From Pseudomonas cremoricolorata DSM 17059 = NBRC 16634 (GTDB taxonomy: Bacteria; Pseudomonadota; Gammaproteobacteria; Pseudomonadales; Pseudomonadaceae): 64,000 nt of DNA. The position numbers and the translations under genes were made by a program. The stretch's first letter is position 1. The number at the start of each line of letters is the position of its first letter. Shown in pieces: positions 1-8,365 of the stretch. The stretch is from positions 310,001-374,000 of the forward strand of contig NZ_AUEA01000002.1 of NCBI RefSeq assembly GCF_000425745.1, read 5' to 3'. The notes beneath the pieces are model-generated. The model searched no databases. It worked only from the letters and a program-made list of their open reading frames with translations, and had not been told where the DNA came from.

Positions 1-161
1 TTCGCCGAACTTTCGCCCATCACCCAGCGCACGGCGTCGATGATGTTCGACTTGCCGCAGCCATTGGGCCCGACCACGGCGGCCATGTTGCTTGGGAAGT
101 TGACGGTGGTGGGGTCGACGAAGGACTTGAACCCGGCCAGGCGGATACATTTCAGACGCAT
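1..161 (-). CDS. smc: Chromosome segregation ATPase SMC, N-terminal fragment
   Basis: Only the first 53 codons lie in the window; the gene runs off the left edge. The fragment contains the Walker A nucleotide-binding loop GPNGCGKSN preceded by the typical SMC opening with [15 protein letters not shown] proteins are long coiled-coil ATPases that, with ScpA and ScpB, organise and segregate the chromosome in the cytoplasm. The ATG is only 3 bp after the stop codon of the upstream GntR gene, so the two may be co-transcribed. Identification is firm even from this short piece because the Walker A context is diagnostic of SMC/RecN-like ATPases and the LAGFKSF opening points to SMC. Confidence 0.93.
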   Translation of the reverse strand, partial: MRLKCIRLAGFKSFVDPTTVNFPSNMAAVVGPNGCGKSNIIDAVRWVMGESSA

Positions 162-164
162 CGA

Positions 165-824
165 TCAACCCTTCGCCAGCGCCGCCAGGACCAGCTCGCA
201 GCTGCGCTGGCAGTAGGCGGTGAGTACCTCGCGGATGCGCGGCAGGTCACGCGCCAGCACCGCTTCGAGCAGGCGTGCGAACAGTTCCAGGTAGTCGATC
301 ATGCTGGCCTTGCGCTGGTCGAGGGCCAGGTAATAGGCGCGGCTCATGGCCGGTTGCAGGTTCTCGACGGTTTCTTGCAGGTACGGGTTGTCGGCAAATG
401 GATAGGCGGCGCGCATCACCGCGAAGCTTTCGGCGACGAAGGTCTTGATGTCCTGGCGGTCGTGGGCCTGCTGCAGGCGCTGCTGGATGGCCAGAAACGG
501 CAGCAGGTCGACTTCGTTGGCCCATTTGCGTGCCACTTCATTGCCCAGCAGGATGTAGAACTCGCCCATCAAGGTGCACAGGCTGCGCACGCTGCGCTCG
601 TCCAGGCGGGTCACGTGGGCGCCACGCCGGGCAAGGATGGTGACCAGATGCCGGCGTTCGAGAATCAGCAGCGCCTCGCGTACCGAGCCGCGGCTGACGT
701 TCAGCGCCTGGGTGACCTTCTGCTCCTGAATGCGCTCACCTGGGGCTAGTTCGCCGCGAATGATGCGCTCGGCCAGGTGATGTGCGATCTGCTCGGAGAG
801 ACTGTCCGGCGCCTTGAACGTCAT
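165..824 (-). CDS. GntR-family (FadR/FCD-type) transcriptional regulator
   Basis: A 219-aa protein with an N-terminal winged helix (about residues 8-75, including SRGSVREALLILERR, the GntR recognition-helix region) and a helical C-terminal FCD-like ligand domain. The reading frame is open far upstream, but the ATG at 824 is chosen because the GntR domain starts right after it and the upstream part is low-quality sequence. It is divergent from the xanthine dehydrogenase operon with 267 bp between start codons, so control of purine catabolism is the natural hypothesis; the ligand is unknown. The palindrome at 1001-1014 in the shared intergenic region is a candidate operator. Its stop codon lies 3 bp from the smc start codon, an unusual partner for a metabolic regulator. 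Confidence 0.88.
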   Translation of the reverse strand: MTFKAPDSLSEQIAHHLAERIIRGELAPGERIQEQKVTQALNVSRGSVREALLILERRHLVTILARRGAHVTRLDERSVRSLCTLMGEFYILLGNEVARKWANEVDLLPFLAIQQRLQQAHDRQDIKTFVAESFAVMRAAYPFADNPYLQETVENLQPAMSRAYYLALDQRKASMIDYLELFARLLEAVLARDLPRIREVLTAYCQRSCELVLAALAKG

Positions 825-996
825 GGGTGTCCTTGGGAAGCAATGAACGGGCAAAGGCGCGATTGTAGCGCACTTGCCCCGGCCTGGCGCAGCGTGGCGT
901 GGCGCTTTGTGCGAGTTTGCGCGCAGGCACAGGATTGGGCGCGAACTATGCTTGCAGCATTGATGGGTGAAGGTGTGGAGCGGCCTTTCGACTGAT

Positions 997-1014
997 TTCC
1001 TGACTTTAAGGTCA
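997..1014 (+). promoter_or_regulatory. Candidate operator upstream of xdhA (TTCCTGAC-N6-GTCA)
   Basis: The sequence TTCCTGACTTTAAGGTCA contains an interrupted palindrome TGAC-N6-GTCA. It ends 8 bp before the predicted -35 box of xdhA, so its centre would be near -50, a position typical of activator sites. The same TTCCTGAC-N6-GTCA arrangement recurs at 8255-8272 ahead of the purine permease. Which protein binds is inference; the neighbouring GntR regulators are the first candidates. Confidence 0.55.
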
Positions 1015-1022
1015 GAAAAATA

Positions 1023-1051
1023 TTGACCACCCAATCAGCCGTGCATAGAGT
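1023..1051 (+). promoter_or_regulatory. Predicted sigma-70 promoter of the xdhABC-guaD operon
   Basis: A -35 box TTGACC (1023-1028) and a -10 box TAGAGT (1046-1051) are separated by exactly 17 bp. Transcription would start near 1058, giving a leader of about 34 nt before the GTG start at 1092. Confidence 0.6.
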
Positions 1052-1091
1052 CCGCCCTACAACAACAAAAACTCACAGCGAGGCCACCTCC

Positions 1092-2543
1092 GTGATCCAG
1101 TTTCTCGTCAACCAGACGCTGCGCAGCGAGCCGGCGCTGGACCCGAACATGACCGTGCTCGACTACCTGCGCCAGCACCTGGGCAAGACCGGCACCAAGG
1201 AAGGCTGCGCCAGCGGCGATTGCGGCGCCTGCACGGTGGTGGTCGGCGAACTGATCGATGACGGCGACGGCGAACGCCTGCGCTACCGCAGCCTCAACAG
1301 CTGCCTGACCTTCGTCGCCGCGCTGCACGGCAAGCAGCTGATCAGCGTCGAAGACCTCAAGCACCAGGGCCAGTTGCACAGCGTGCAGCAGGCCATGGCC
1401 GACTGTCACGGCTCGCAGTGCGGCTTCTGCACCCCCGGTTTCGTCATGTCGCTGTTCGCCCTGCAAAAGAACAGCGACGCTGCCGACACGCACCAGGCGC
1501 ACCAGGCCCTGGCCGGCAACCTGTGCCGCTGCACAGGCTACCGGCCCATTCTCGACGCCGCGGCGCAGTGCTGCAGCGGGGACAACTCCGACCAGTTCGA
1601 CGCCCGCCAGCAACAGACCATCGCCCAGCTCAAGGCCATTGCCCCGCAAGGCACCGCAGAGCTGGCCAGTGCCGACAAGCGCTGCCTGCTGCCGAGCACG
1701 GTGAGCGAGCTGGCCGAGCTGTACAGCGCCCTGCCCGAGGCACGGCTGCTGGCAGGCGGCACCGATCTCGCGCTGGAGGTCACGCAGATGCACAAGCGCT
1801 TGCCGGTGATGATCTACCTGGGCGGGGTGGCGGAGCTACGCGGTGTCGAGCAGCGCGACGGCCACCTGCACATCGGCGCCGCCACCGCGCTGAGCGACTG
1901 CCACGCGGTACTCGCCGCGCACTACCCAGACTTCGGCGCCCTGCTGCAACGCTTCGCCTCACTGCAGATCCGCAACCAGGGCACCTTGGGCGGCAACATT
2001 GGCAACGCCTCGCCCATCGGCGACGCGCCGCCGCTGCTGATCGCCTTGGGCAGCGAGTTGCTGCTGCGTCAGGGTCAGCGTCAGCGGCGCCTGGCCCTGG
2101 AGGATTACTTCATCGACTACCGGGTCACCGCCCGCGAGCCGGGCGAATTCATCGAGCAGGTCATCGTGCCGTGCGCGAGCGAGGCCTGGACCTTGCGCGC
2201 CTACAAGGTCTCCAAGCGTCTGGACGATGACATCTCCGCGGTGTGCGCAGCCTTCAACCTGAAGCTGCACGAGGGCAACGTCGAAGACCTGCGCCTGGCC
2301 TTCGGCGGCATGGCCGCGATTCCCAAGCGCGCGCGTGCCTGCGAAGCGGCGCTGCGCGGACAACCCTGGACCCAGGCCAGCATCGAGCGCGCCTGCCAGG
2401 CCCTGGCCGACGACTTCACCCCGCTGTCGGACTTTCGCGCCAGTCAGGCCTACCGCCTGCTGACCGCGCAGAACCTGCTGCGCAAGTGTTTCATCGAGCT
2501 GCAATCGCCGCACATCGCCACCCGGGTGACCGCCTATGTCTGA
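1092..2543 (+). CDS. xdhA: Xanthine dehydrogenase small subunit (2Fe-2S and FAD)
   Basis: A 483-aa iron-sulfur/flavin subunit of the molybdenum enzyme that oxidises hypoxanthine to xanthine and uric acid, passing electrons to NAD+. The plant-type [2Fe-2S] ligands are C39, C44, C47 and C71; the second cluster is bound by C110, C113, C145 and C147 (GSQCGFCTPG and NLCRCTGYRP). The FAD domain follows with LAGGTDLALEV and GTLGGNIGNASPIGD. I chose the GTG at 1092, preceded by a GCGAGG ribosome-binding site, over an in-frame TTG at 1023: the protein then begins directly with the ferredoxin fold, and the TTG coincides with the predicted -35 box. The stop overlaps the start of xdhB by 8 bp, implying coupled translation of the two subunits. 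Confidence 0.96.
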   Translation: MIQFLVNQTLRSEPALDPNMTVLDYLRQHLGKTGTKEGCASGDCGACTVVVGELIDDGDGERLRYRSLNSCLTFVAALHGKQLISVEDLKHQGQLHSVQQAMADCHGSQCGFCTPGFVMSLFALQKNSDAADTHQAHQALAGNLCRCTGYRPILDAAAQCCSGDNSDQFDARQQQTIAQLKAIAPQGTAELASADKRCLLPSTVSELAELYSALPEARLLAGGTDLALEVTQMHKRLPVMIYLGGVAELRGVEQRDGHLHIGAATALSDCHAVLAAHYPDFGALLQRFASLQIRNQGTLGGNIGNASPIGDAPPLLIALGSELLLRQGQRQRRLALEDYFIDYRVTAREPGEFIEQVIVPCASEAWTLRAYKVSKRLDDDISAVCAAFNLKLHEGNVEDLRLAFGGMAAIPKRARACEAALRGQPWTQASIERACQALADDFTPLSDFRASQAYRLLTAQNLLRKCFIELQSPHIATRVTAYV

Positions 2544-4965
2544 GCATCACGTCAAGAGCCAGGCCGAAATGGCCGAACTGTTCCGCCACGACTTGCGCAC
2601 CGGCGTCGGCCGCAGCGTCAAGCATGACAGCGCCGACAAGCATGTCAGCGGCGAAGCGATCTACATCGATGACCGCCTGGAATTCCCCAACCAGTTGCAC
2701 GTCTACGCGCGCACCTCCGACCGCGCCCATGCACGCATCCTGCGCATCGACACCGCGCCGTGCCTGGCTATCGAGGGCGTGCGCATCGTCATCACCCATG
2801 AAGACATACCCGGCTTGAAGGACATCGGCCCGGTGGTGGCCGGCGATCCGCTGCTGGCCATCGACACCGTGGAATATGTCGGCCAACCAGTGCTGGCCGT
2901 AGCTGCCTGCGACCTGGACACCGCTCGCCGCGCAGCCATGGCAGCGATCATCGAGTATGAAGACCTCGAGCCGGTGCTGGATGTGGTGCAGGCACTGCGG
3001 GAAAAACATTTCGTGCTCGACAGCCACACCCATCAGCGCGGCGACGCGGCCGCAGCCTTGGCCAGCGCGCCGCACCGCCTGCAAGGCAGCCTGCACATCG
3101 GCGGCCAGGAGCATTTCTATCTCGAGACCCAGGTGTCTTCGGTGATGCCCAGCGAAGACGGCGGGATGATCGTCTACTGCTCGACGCAGAACCCCACCGA
3201 GGTGCAGAAACTGGTGGCCGAGGTTCTCGGCATCGCCATGCACCGTGTGGTGATCGACATGCGCCGCATGGGCGGTGGTTTTGGCGGCAAGGAAACCCAG
3301 GCGGCCAGCCCGGCGTGCCTGTGCGCGGTGATCGCCCACCTCACCGGCCAGCCGACCAAGATGCGCCTGCCGCGGGTCGAAGACATGAGCATGACCGGCA
3401 AGCGCCACCCGTTCTACGTGGAGTACGACGTCGGCTTCGAAGACGATGGCCGGCTGCACGGCATACAGCTGGAACTGGCCGGCAACTGCGGCTATTCACC
3501 GGACCTTTCGGGCTCGATCGTCGACCGCGCCATGTTCCACGCCGACAACGCCTATTACCTGGGCGATGCCACCATCAATGGCCACCGCTGCAAGACCAAT
3601 ACCGCCTCCAACACCGCCTACCGCGGCTTCGGCGGCCCGCAGGGGATGATCGCCATCGAGCAGGTGATGGACCACATCGCCCGCCACCTGGGGCTCGACC
3701 CACTGGCCGTGCGCAAGGCCAACTACTATGGCCAGCACGAGCGCAACGTCACCCACTACTACCAGACCGTCGAGCACAACCTGCTCGAAGAAATCACTGC
3801 AGAACTCGAGGCCAGCAGCGACTACGCCGAACGCCGCGCCGCCATCGGCCGCTTCAACGCCGCCAGCCCGGTGCTGAAAAAAGGCCTGGCGCTGACCCCG
3901 GTGAAATTCGGGATCTCCTTCACCGCCACCTTCCTCAACCAGGCCGGCGCGCTGATTCACATCTATACCGACGGCAGCATCCACCTCAATCACGGCGGTA
4001 CCGAGATGGGCCAGGGCCTGAACACCAAGGTGGCGCAGGTGGTGGCTGAGGTGTTCCAGGTCGACATCAGCCGTATCCAGATCACCGCCACCAATACCGA
4101 TAAAGTCCCCAACACCTCGCCCACCGCCGCCTCCAGCGGCGCCGATCTCAACGGCAAGGCTGCGCAGAACGCCGCGCAGATCCTCAAGCAGCGTCTGGTG
4201 GAGTTCGCCGCCCGGCATTTTCAGGTCAGCGAAGAAGACGTCGAGTTCCGCAACGGCCACATCCGTGCTCGCGAGCAACTGCTGAGCTTCGAACAGCTGG
4301 TTCAACTGGCCTATTTCGCCCAGGTGTCGCTGTCGAGCACCGGCTTCTACCGCACGCCGAAAATCTTCTACGACCGCAGCCAGGCGCGCGGCCGGCCGTT
4401 CTATTACTACGCCTTCGGCGCGGCCTGCGTGGAAGTGCTGATCGACACCCTGACCGGCGAGTACAAGCTGCTGCGCGCCGACCTGCTGCATGACGTCGGC
4501 GACTCGCTGAATCCGGCCATCGACATCGGCCAGGTCGAGGGCGGTTTCATCCAGGGGGTGGGCTGGCTGACCTGTGAAGAGCTGGTGTGGAATGCCAAGG
4601 GCAAGCTGGTGACCAATGGCCCGGCCAGCTACAAGATTCCCGCCGTGGCAGACATGCCGGAAGATCTGCGCGTCAAGCTGGTGGAAAAGCGCAAGAACCC
4701 GGAAGACACGGTGTTTCACTCCAAGGCCGTGGGCGAGCCGCCGTTCATGCTCGGCATCGCCGCCTGGTGTGCGCTCAAGGACGCCGTGGCGAGCCTGGCC
4801 GATTACCGCCTGCAACCGCAGATCGACGCCCCCGCCACCCCGGAACGGGTGCTGTGGGGCTGCGAGCAGATGCGCCAGGCGCGGGCTGCGGTCGAGGCTG
4901 AACAGCCTGCCCCCTGCCCGCTGCACACAGCCGGCGCAGCGCCGCTGCCCACCACGAACAGCTGA
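2536..4965 (+). CDS. xdhB: Xanthine dehydrogenase large subunit (molybdopterin-binding)
   Basis: An 809-aa molybdenum-cofactor subunit carrying the active site. Visible signatures are the glycine-rich cofactor loop GGGFGGKE (residues 246-253), AYRGFGGPQG further on, and the C-terminal VGEPPF motif whose E734 corresponds to the catalytic glutamate of the xanthine oxidase family. Length is typical of bacterial two-subunit enzymes. It overlaps xdhA by 8 bp and is followed after 43 bp by xdhC, which loads the cofactor. moeA and moaB, which supply the cofactor pathway, lie about 10 kb away in the same window. The last 40 or so residues are Pro/Ala-rich and probably disordered. Confidence 0.96.
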   Translation: MSEHHVKSQAEMAELFRHDLRTGVGRSVKHDSADKHVSGEAIYIDDRLEFPNQLHVYARTSDRAHARILRIDTAPCLAIEGVRIVITHEDIPGLKDIGPVVAGDPLLAIDTVEYVGQPVLAVAACDLDTARRAAMAAIIEYEDLEPVLDVVQALREKHFVLDSHTHQRGDAAAALASAPHRLQGSLHIGGQEHFYLETQVSSVMPSEDGGMIVYCSTQNPTEVQKLVAEVLGIAMHRVVIDMRRMGGGFGGKETQAASPACLCAVIAHLTGQPTKMRLPRVEDMSMTGKRHPFYVEYDVGFEDDGRLHGIQLELAGNCGYSPDLSGSIVDRAMFHADNAYYLGDATINGHRCKTNTASNTAYRGFGGPQGMIAIEQVMDHIARHLGLDPLAVRKANYYGQHERNVTHYYQTVEHNLLEEITAELEASSDYAERRAAIGRFNAASPVLKKGLALTPVKFGISFTATFLNQAGALIHIYTDGSIHLNHGGTEMGQGLNTKVAQVVAEVFQVDISRIQITATNTDKVPNTSPTAASSGADLNGKAAQNAAQILKQRLVEFAARHFQVSEEDVEFRNGHIRAREQLLSFEQLVQLAYFAQVSLSSTGFYRTPKIFYDRSQARGRPFYYYAFGAACVEVLIDTLTGEYKLLRADLLHDVGDSLNPAIDIGQVEGGFIQGVGWLTCEELVWNAKGKLVTNGPASYKIPAVADMPEDLRVKLVEKRKNPEDTVFHSKAVGEPPFMLGIAAWCALKDAVASLADYRLQPQIDAPATPERVLWGCEQMRQARAAVEAEQPAPCPLHTAGAAPLPTTNS

Positions 4966-5008
4966 TGGCTTACGCGGTTGCCCGCGCGAATTCTGGAGGG
5001 ACGAGCAC

Positions 5009-5869
5009 ATGCACACCTGGATAAACGCCCTCGCCGATCACCAGCGCCGCGGTGAGCCGTGCGTGCTGGTGACTATCATCGAAGAACGCGGCTCAACCCC
5101 GCGCAATGCCGGCTCGAAAATGGTGGTCAGCGCCAGCGCGCTGTTCGACACCATCGGCGGCGGCCACTTGGAATACAAGGCCCTGCATATCGCCAGGCAG
5201 CTGCTGGCCGAGGGCCGCAGTGCGCCGCACCTGGAGCGCTTCAGCCTCGGCGCCAGCCTCGGCCAGTGCTGCGGCGGCGCCACGGTGCTGCTGTTCGAGC
5301 CGATGATCAGCGTGCAGGCGCAGATTGCCGTGTTCGGCGCAGGCCATGTCGGCCGCGCTCTGGTACCCTTGCTCGCCGCGTTGCCGTGCCGGGTGCGCTG
5401 GATCGATTCGCGCGCCGAACAATTCCCCGCGCAGGTGCCTGACGGTGTGCAGCACATCGTCAGCGAGGAGCCGCTCGACGAAGTCGCCACGCTGCCGCCT
5501 GGGTGCTACTGCATCGTCATGACCCACAACCACGCGCTGGACCTGGAACTGACCGCCGCGATTCTCAAGCGCAATGATTTCACCTGGTTCGGCCTGATCG
5601 GCTCGCGCAGCAAACGCGTGAAGTTCGAGCATCGCCTGCGCCAGCGCGGCTTTGCCGACCCGCTGCTGGCGCGCATGCGCTGTCCGATGGGCCTGGCCGA
5701 GGTCAAGGGCAAGCTGCCCATCGAGATCGCCGTGTCCATCGCCGCGGAAATCATTGCCACCTACAACGCCCGTTTCGGTCAGCACGACGCTGCCTGCAAC
5801 GCCGGCCCCATTGCCCAGTTGCTGCCGCCTTCACGGCGCAGCCACGCCCCTTTGACGAGCCTGACATGA
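5009..5869 (+). CDS. xdhC: Xanthine dehydrogenase accessory protein XdhC
   Basis: A 286-aa protein of the XdhC/CoxI family that binds molybdenum cofactor, helps its sulfuration and inserts it into XdhB; it is not part of the mature enzyme. The N-terminal XdhC/CoxI domain includes RGSTPRNAGSKM and a QCCGG segment (residues 86-90); the C-terminal half has a Rossmann-like loop FGAGHVGRALV (about 109-119). The ATG at 5009 is chosen because a clear GGAGGG ribosome-binding site sits 8 bp upstream; the longer open frame overlaps xdhB and is not credible. Its TGA overlaps the guaD ATG as ATGA, so guaD is translationally coupled. Confidence 0.95.
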   Translation: MHTWINALADHQRRGEPCVLVTIIEERGSTPRNAGSKMVVSASALFDTIGGGHLEYKALHIARQLLAEGRSAPHLERFSLGASLGQCCGGATVLLFEPMISVQAQIAVFGAGHVGRALVPLLAALPCRVRWIDSRAEQFPAQVPDGVQHIVSEEPLDEVATLPPGCYCIVMTHNHALDLELTAAILKRNDFTWFGLIGSRSKRVKFEHRLRQRGFADPLLARMRCPMGLAEVKGKLPIEIAVSIAAEIIATYNARFGQHDAACNAGPIAQLLPPSRRSHAPLTSLT

Positions 5870-7170
5870 CCGTTACCCGCAAAGCCTACCGCGCCGCCAT
5901 CCTGCACAGCATCGCCGACCCTGCCGAGGTCGGCGTGCAGGCCTCCCATGAGTATTTCGAAGATGGCCTGCTGGTCATCGAACAGGGCCGCATCAGCGCC
6001 GTGGGCCACGCCAGCGCGCTGCTGCCGACGCTTGCCGCCGACATCGAAGTGGTGCATTACCAGGATGCGCTGATCACCCCAGGCTTCATCGACACCCACA
6101 TCCATTTCCCGCAGACCGGCATGATCGGCTCCTACGGCGAACAACTGCTGGATTGGCTCAACACCTACACCTTCCCGTGCGAGCGGCAGTTCGCCGACAA
6201 GGCCCATGCCGACCAGGTCGCCAAACTGTTCATCGATGAGCTGCTGCGCAACGGCACCACCACCGCGTTGGTGTTCGGCAGCGTGCACCCTGAGTCGGTC
6301 AACGCGCTGTTCGAGCAGGCCGAACGCCTCGATCTGCGCCTGATCGCCGGCAAGGTGATGATGGACCGCAACGCCCCGGACTACCTCACCGACAGCGCAG
6401 AATCGGGTTACCAGGACAGCAAGGCGCTGATCCAGCGCTGGCATGGCAAGGGACGCCTGCACTACGCGGTGACGCCGCGCTTCGCGCCCACCAGCACGCC
6501 CGAGCAACTGGCCGCAGCCGGACGCCTGCTCAAAGAGCACCCGGGCGTCTACCTGCACACGCACCTGTCGGAAAACCTCAAGGAAATCGACTGGGTCAAG
6601 CAGCTGTTCCCCGAGCGCAGCGGCTACCTGGATGTCTACGACCACTTCGAACTGCTCGGCGAGCGTTCGGTGTTCGCCCACGGCGTGCACTTGTGCGACG
6701 AGGAATGCCAGCGCCTGGCCGAGACGGGTTCAGCGGTGGCGTTCTGCCCGACCTCGAACCTGTTCCTGGGCAGTGGGCTGTTCAACCTGCCCCAGGCCGA
6801 GCGCTTCAAGGTCAACGTGGGGCTGGGTACCGATGTGGGCGCCGGCACCAGTTTTTCCCTGCTCAACACTTTGAACGAAGCCTACAAGGTCATGCAGTTG
6901 CAGGGCGCGCCGCTGCACCCGTTCAAATCGCTGTACCTGGCGACCCTGGGCGGCGCCCGCGCCTTGCATCTGGACGACCGCATCGGCAGCCTGCGCGTCG
7001 GCAACGATGCCGACTTCGTGGTCCTCGACTACAAGGCCACGCCGCTGCTCGACTACCGCCTGCAACAGTCGACCAGCATCGAGGAAACCCTGTTCGTGCT
7101 CACCACCCTGGGCGACGACCGCACCGTGCGCGAAACCTTTGCGGCGGGGCGTTCGGTGCATCGGCGTTGA
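5866..7170 (+). CDS. guaD: Guanine deaminase
   Basis: A 434-aa amidohydrolase-superfamily enzyme that converts guanine to xanthine, the substrate of the xanthine dehydrogenase encoded just upstream. Metal-binding motifs are in place: DTHIHFPQ with H78 and H80, HTHLSEN near residue 231, HGVHL near 272 and GTDVGAGTSFS near 322, the last containing the metal-binding aspartate. Length and motif order match bacterial GuaD. It ends the xdhABC-guaD operon, and its start overlaps the xdhC stop by 4 bp. Convergent hairpins follow before the oppositely oriented GntR gene. Confidence 0.95.
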   Translation: MTVTRKAYRAAILHSIADPAEVGVQASHEYFEDGLLVIEQGRISAVGHASALLPTLAADIEVVHYQDALITPGFIDTHIHFPQTGMIGSYGEQLLDWLNTYTFPCERQFADKAHADQVAKLFIDELLRNGTTTALVFGSVHPESVNALFEQAERLDLRLIAGKVMMDRNAPDYLTDSAESGYQDSKALIQRWHGKGRLHYAVTPRFAPTSTPEQLAAAGRLLKEHPGVYLHTHLSENLKEIDWVKQLFPERSGYLDVYDHFELLGERSVFAHGVHLCDEECQRLAETGSAVAFCPTSNLFLGSGLFNLPQAERFKVNVGLGTDVGAGTSFSLLNTLNEAYKVMQLQGAPLHPFKSLYLATLGGARALHLDDRIGSLRVGNDADFVVLDYKATPLLDYRLQQSTSIEETLFVLTTLGDDRTVRETFAAGRSVHRR

Positions 7171-7195
7171 GCGATTGATGGCGCAGTTCACCTGA

Positions 7196-7229
7196 GCGGC
7201 TTCAGCCGCGATGGCCGGCAACGCCGGCC
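7196..7229. terminator. Tandem hairpins between convergent guaD and gntR
   Basis: Two perfect short stems lie between the converging genes: GCGGC-TTCA-GCCGC (7196-7209) and GGCCGGC-AAC-GCCGGCC (7213-7229). Neither has a strong T-run, so termination is only plausible. Confidence 0.4.
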
Positions 7230-7264
7230 CAGCTCAGATTACCCTGCAGCCATCGGCGTGGGCA

Positions 7265-8020
7265 TCAGCCCTTGGCCGCAGCCTTGGGCTTTTTCAGCAG
7301 GTGGGAGAACACGGCGTGGAGGTCGTCGGAGGCGCTTTCTTCGTCGAGGTTGAGCTTGCTGTCGATGTGATCCATGTGATGCATCATCAGGCTCACCGCC
7401 TGTTGCGCATCACCGGCCTCGATGGCGTCGATCAGTTGCATGTGCTCGTCGTACGAGCAATGCGAGCGGTTGCCGCTTTCGTACTGGGCGATGATCAGCG
7501 AAGTCTGCGACACCAGGCTGCGCTGGAAGCTCACCAGCGGTGCATTGCCGGCCGCCTCGGCCAGCTTGAGATGAAATTCGCCTGACAGGCGAATGCCCGC
7601 GCCGCGATCACCCCGCGAAAAACTGTCGCGTTCCTCACGCACCATCTGGCGTAGTTCGCTGAGCTGTTCGGCAGTGGCGTGCTGCACCGCCAGTTCGGTG
7701 ATGGCGCGTTCGACCATGCGCCGCGAGAAGAACACCTGGCGCGCCTCTTCCACGCTGGGGCTGGCCACCACGGCGCCGCGGTTGGGCCGCAGCAGCACGA
7801 CGCTTTCATGGGCAAGGCGCGAGAGCGCGCGGCGGATGATGGTGCGGCTGACTCCGAAAATCTCGCCCAGCGCTTCCTCGCTGAGCTTGGTGCCCGGCGC
7901 CAGGCGCTGCTCGAGGATGGCCTCGAAGATATGCGCGTAGACGATGTCGTCCTGGGTACCACTGCGACCGGCCTTGTTGGCGCGCACAGGTTTTTTCAGA
8001 GGTTGCAGCTGTTCGTTCAT
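7265..8020 (-). CDS. GntR-family (FCD-type) regulator beside the purine permease
   Basis: A 251-aa regulator with a basic N-terminal tail (about 25 residues), a winged helix near residues 30-95 with SRTIIRRALSRLAHESVV, and an all-helical FCD domain ending in a Lys/Ala-rich tail. The ATG at 8020 is chosen because the helix-turn-helix starts soon after it; the upstream extension is proline-rich and not conserved-looking. It is divergent from the AzgA permease, and the 345-bp gap contains two copies of TTGTACACA. One copy overlaps this gene's own probable -10 box, suggesting autoregulation. Ligand is unknown; a purine or purine breakdown product is inferred from context. Confidence 0.88.
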   Translation of the reverse strand: MNEQLQPLKKPVRANKAGRSGTQDDIVYAHIFEAILEQRLAPGTKLSEEALGEIFGVSRTIIRRALSRLAHESVVLLRPNRGAVVASPSVEEARQVFFSRRMVERAITELAVQHATAEQLSELRQMVREERDSFSRGDRGAGIRLSGEFHLKLAEAAGNAPLVSFQRSLVSQTSLIIAQYESGNRSHCSYDEHMQLIDAIEAGDAQQAVSLMMHHMDHIDSKLNLDEESASDDLHAVFSHLLKKPKAAAKG

Positions 8021-8123
8021 GGGCTCTCGGCGAGGAGGATCGGCCGGCGCATTCCTGGCGCTTGTGACGCCGCAGGAGGGCCTGGCAGGACCGGGTGGTG
8101 GTAATGGGCCAAAGTATTCGCTC

Positions 8124-8134
8124 ATTGTACACAG
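8124..8134 (-). promoter_or_regulatory. Candidate GntR operator overlapping the -10 box of the gntR gene
   Basis: On the minus strand the sequence reads CTGTGTACAAT. The hexamer TACAAT (complement of 8124-8129) is a good -10 box, and the TGTACA palindrome core overlaps it. No strong -35 is visible. The same nonamer TTGTACACA occurs at 8224-8232. Negative autoregulation is inferred. Confidence 0.45.
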
Positions 8135-8214
8135 GCTCTGGCCTTTCTGCAGTGCGCCAATGGCCTGTCCAGCGGTTGTACCGCAACCGTTGAACACAGA
8201 AAAGAAAACATTAT

Positions 8215-8242
8215 TTGCATTCTTTGTACACAAACGCATAAT
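8215..8242 (+). promoter_or_regulatory. Predicted permease promoter with embedded TTTGTACACAAA operator
   Basis: A -35-like TTGCAT (8215-8220) and a -10-like CATAAT (8237-8242) are 16 bp apart. The near-palindrome TTTGTACACAAA (8223-8234) occupies the spacer, the classical place for a repressor of the FCD/VanR type. Transcription from here would give a leader of about 117 nt that includes the motif at 8255-8272. Confidence 0.5.
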
Positions 8243-8254
8243 CCAGCGAGCGAC

Positions 8255-8272
8255 TTCCTGACCTTGTAGTCA
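8255..8272 (+). promoter_or_regulatory. Second copy of the TTCCTGAC-N6-GTCA motif
   Basis: TTCCTGACCTTGTAGTCA matches the site upstream of xdhA in TTCCTGAC and GTCA with identical 6-bp spacing. It lies 93 bp before the permease GTG. The rest of the 345-bp gap shows no open frame of interest. Confidence 0.5.
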
Positions 8273-8365
8273 ACAAATCCCCAGGTCGTCGCCTCCCTCA
8301 CAGGCCGCCTCGAAACTGGGGTGACTGCGCTCCGTACAACAAGAACGATTCGAGGAGTATTCGCT

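Noticed and set aside
1023..1091. TTG start for xdhA
   Set aside because: It falls on the predicted -35 box and adds residues before the conserved ferredoxin domain; the GTG at 1092 fits better.
8321..8365. N-terminal extension of the purine permease
   Set aside because: No ribosome-binding site, while the GTG at 8366 has GAGGAG at good spacing.
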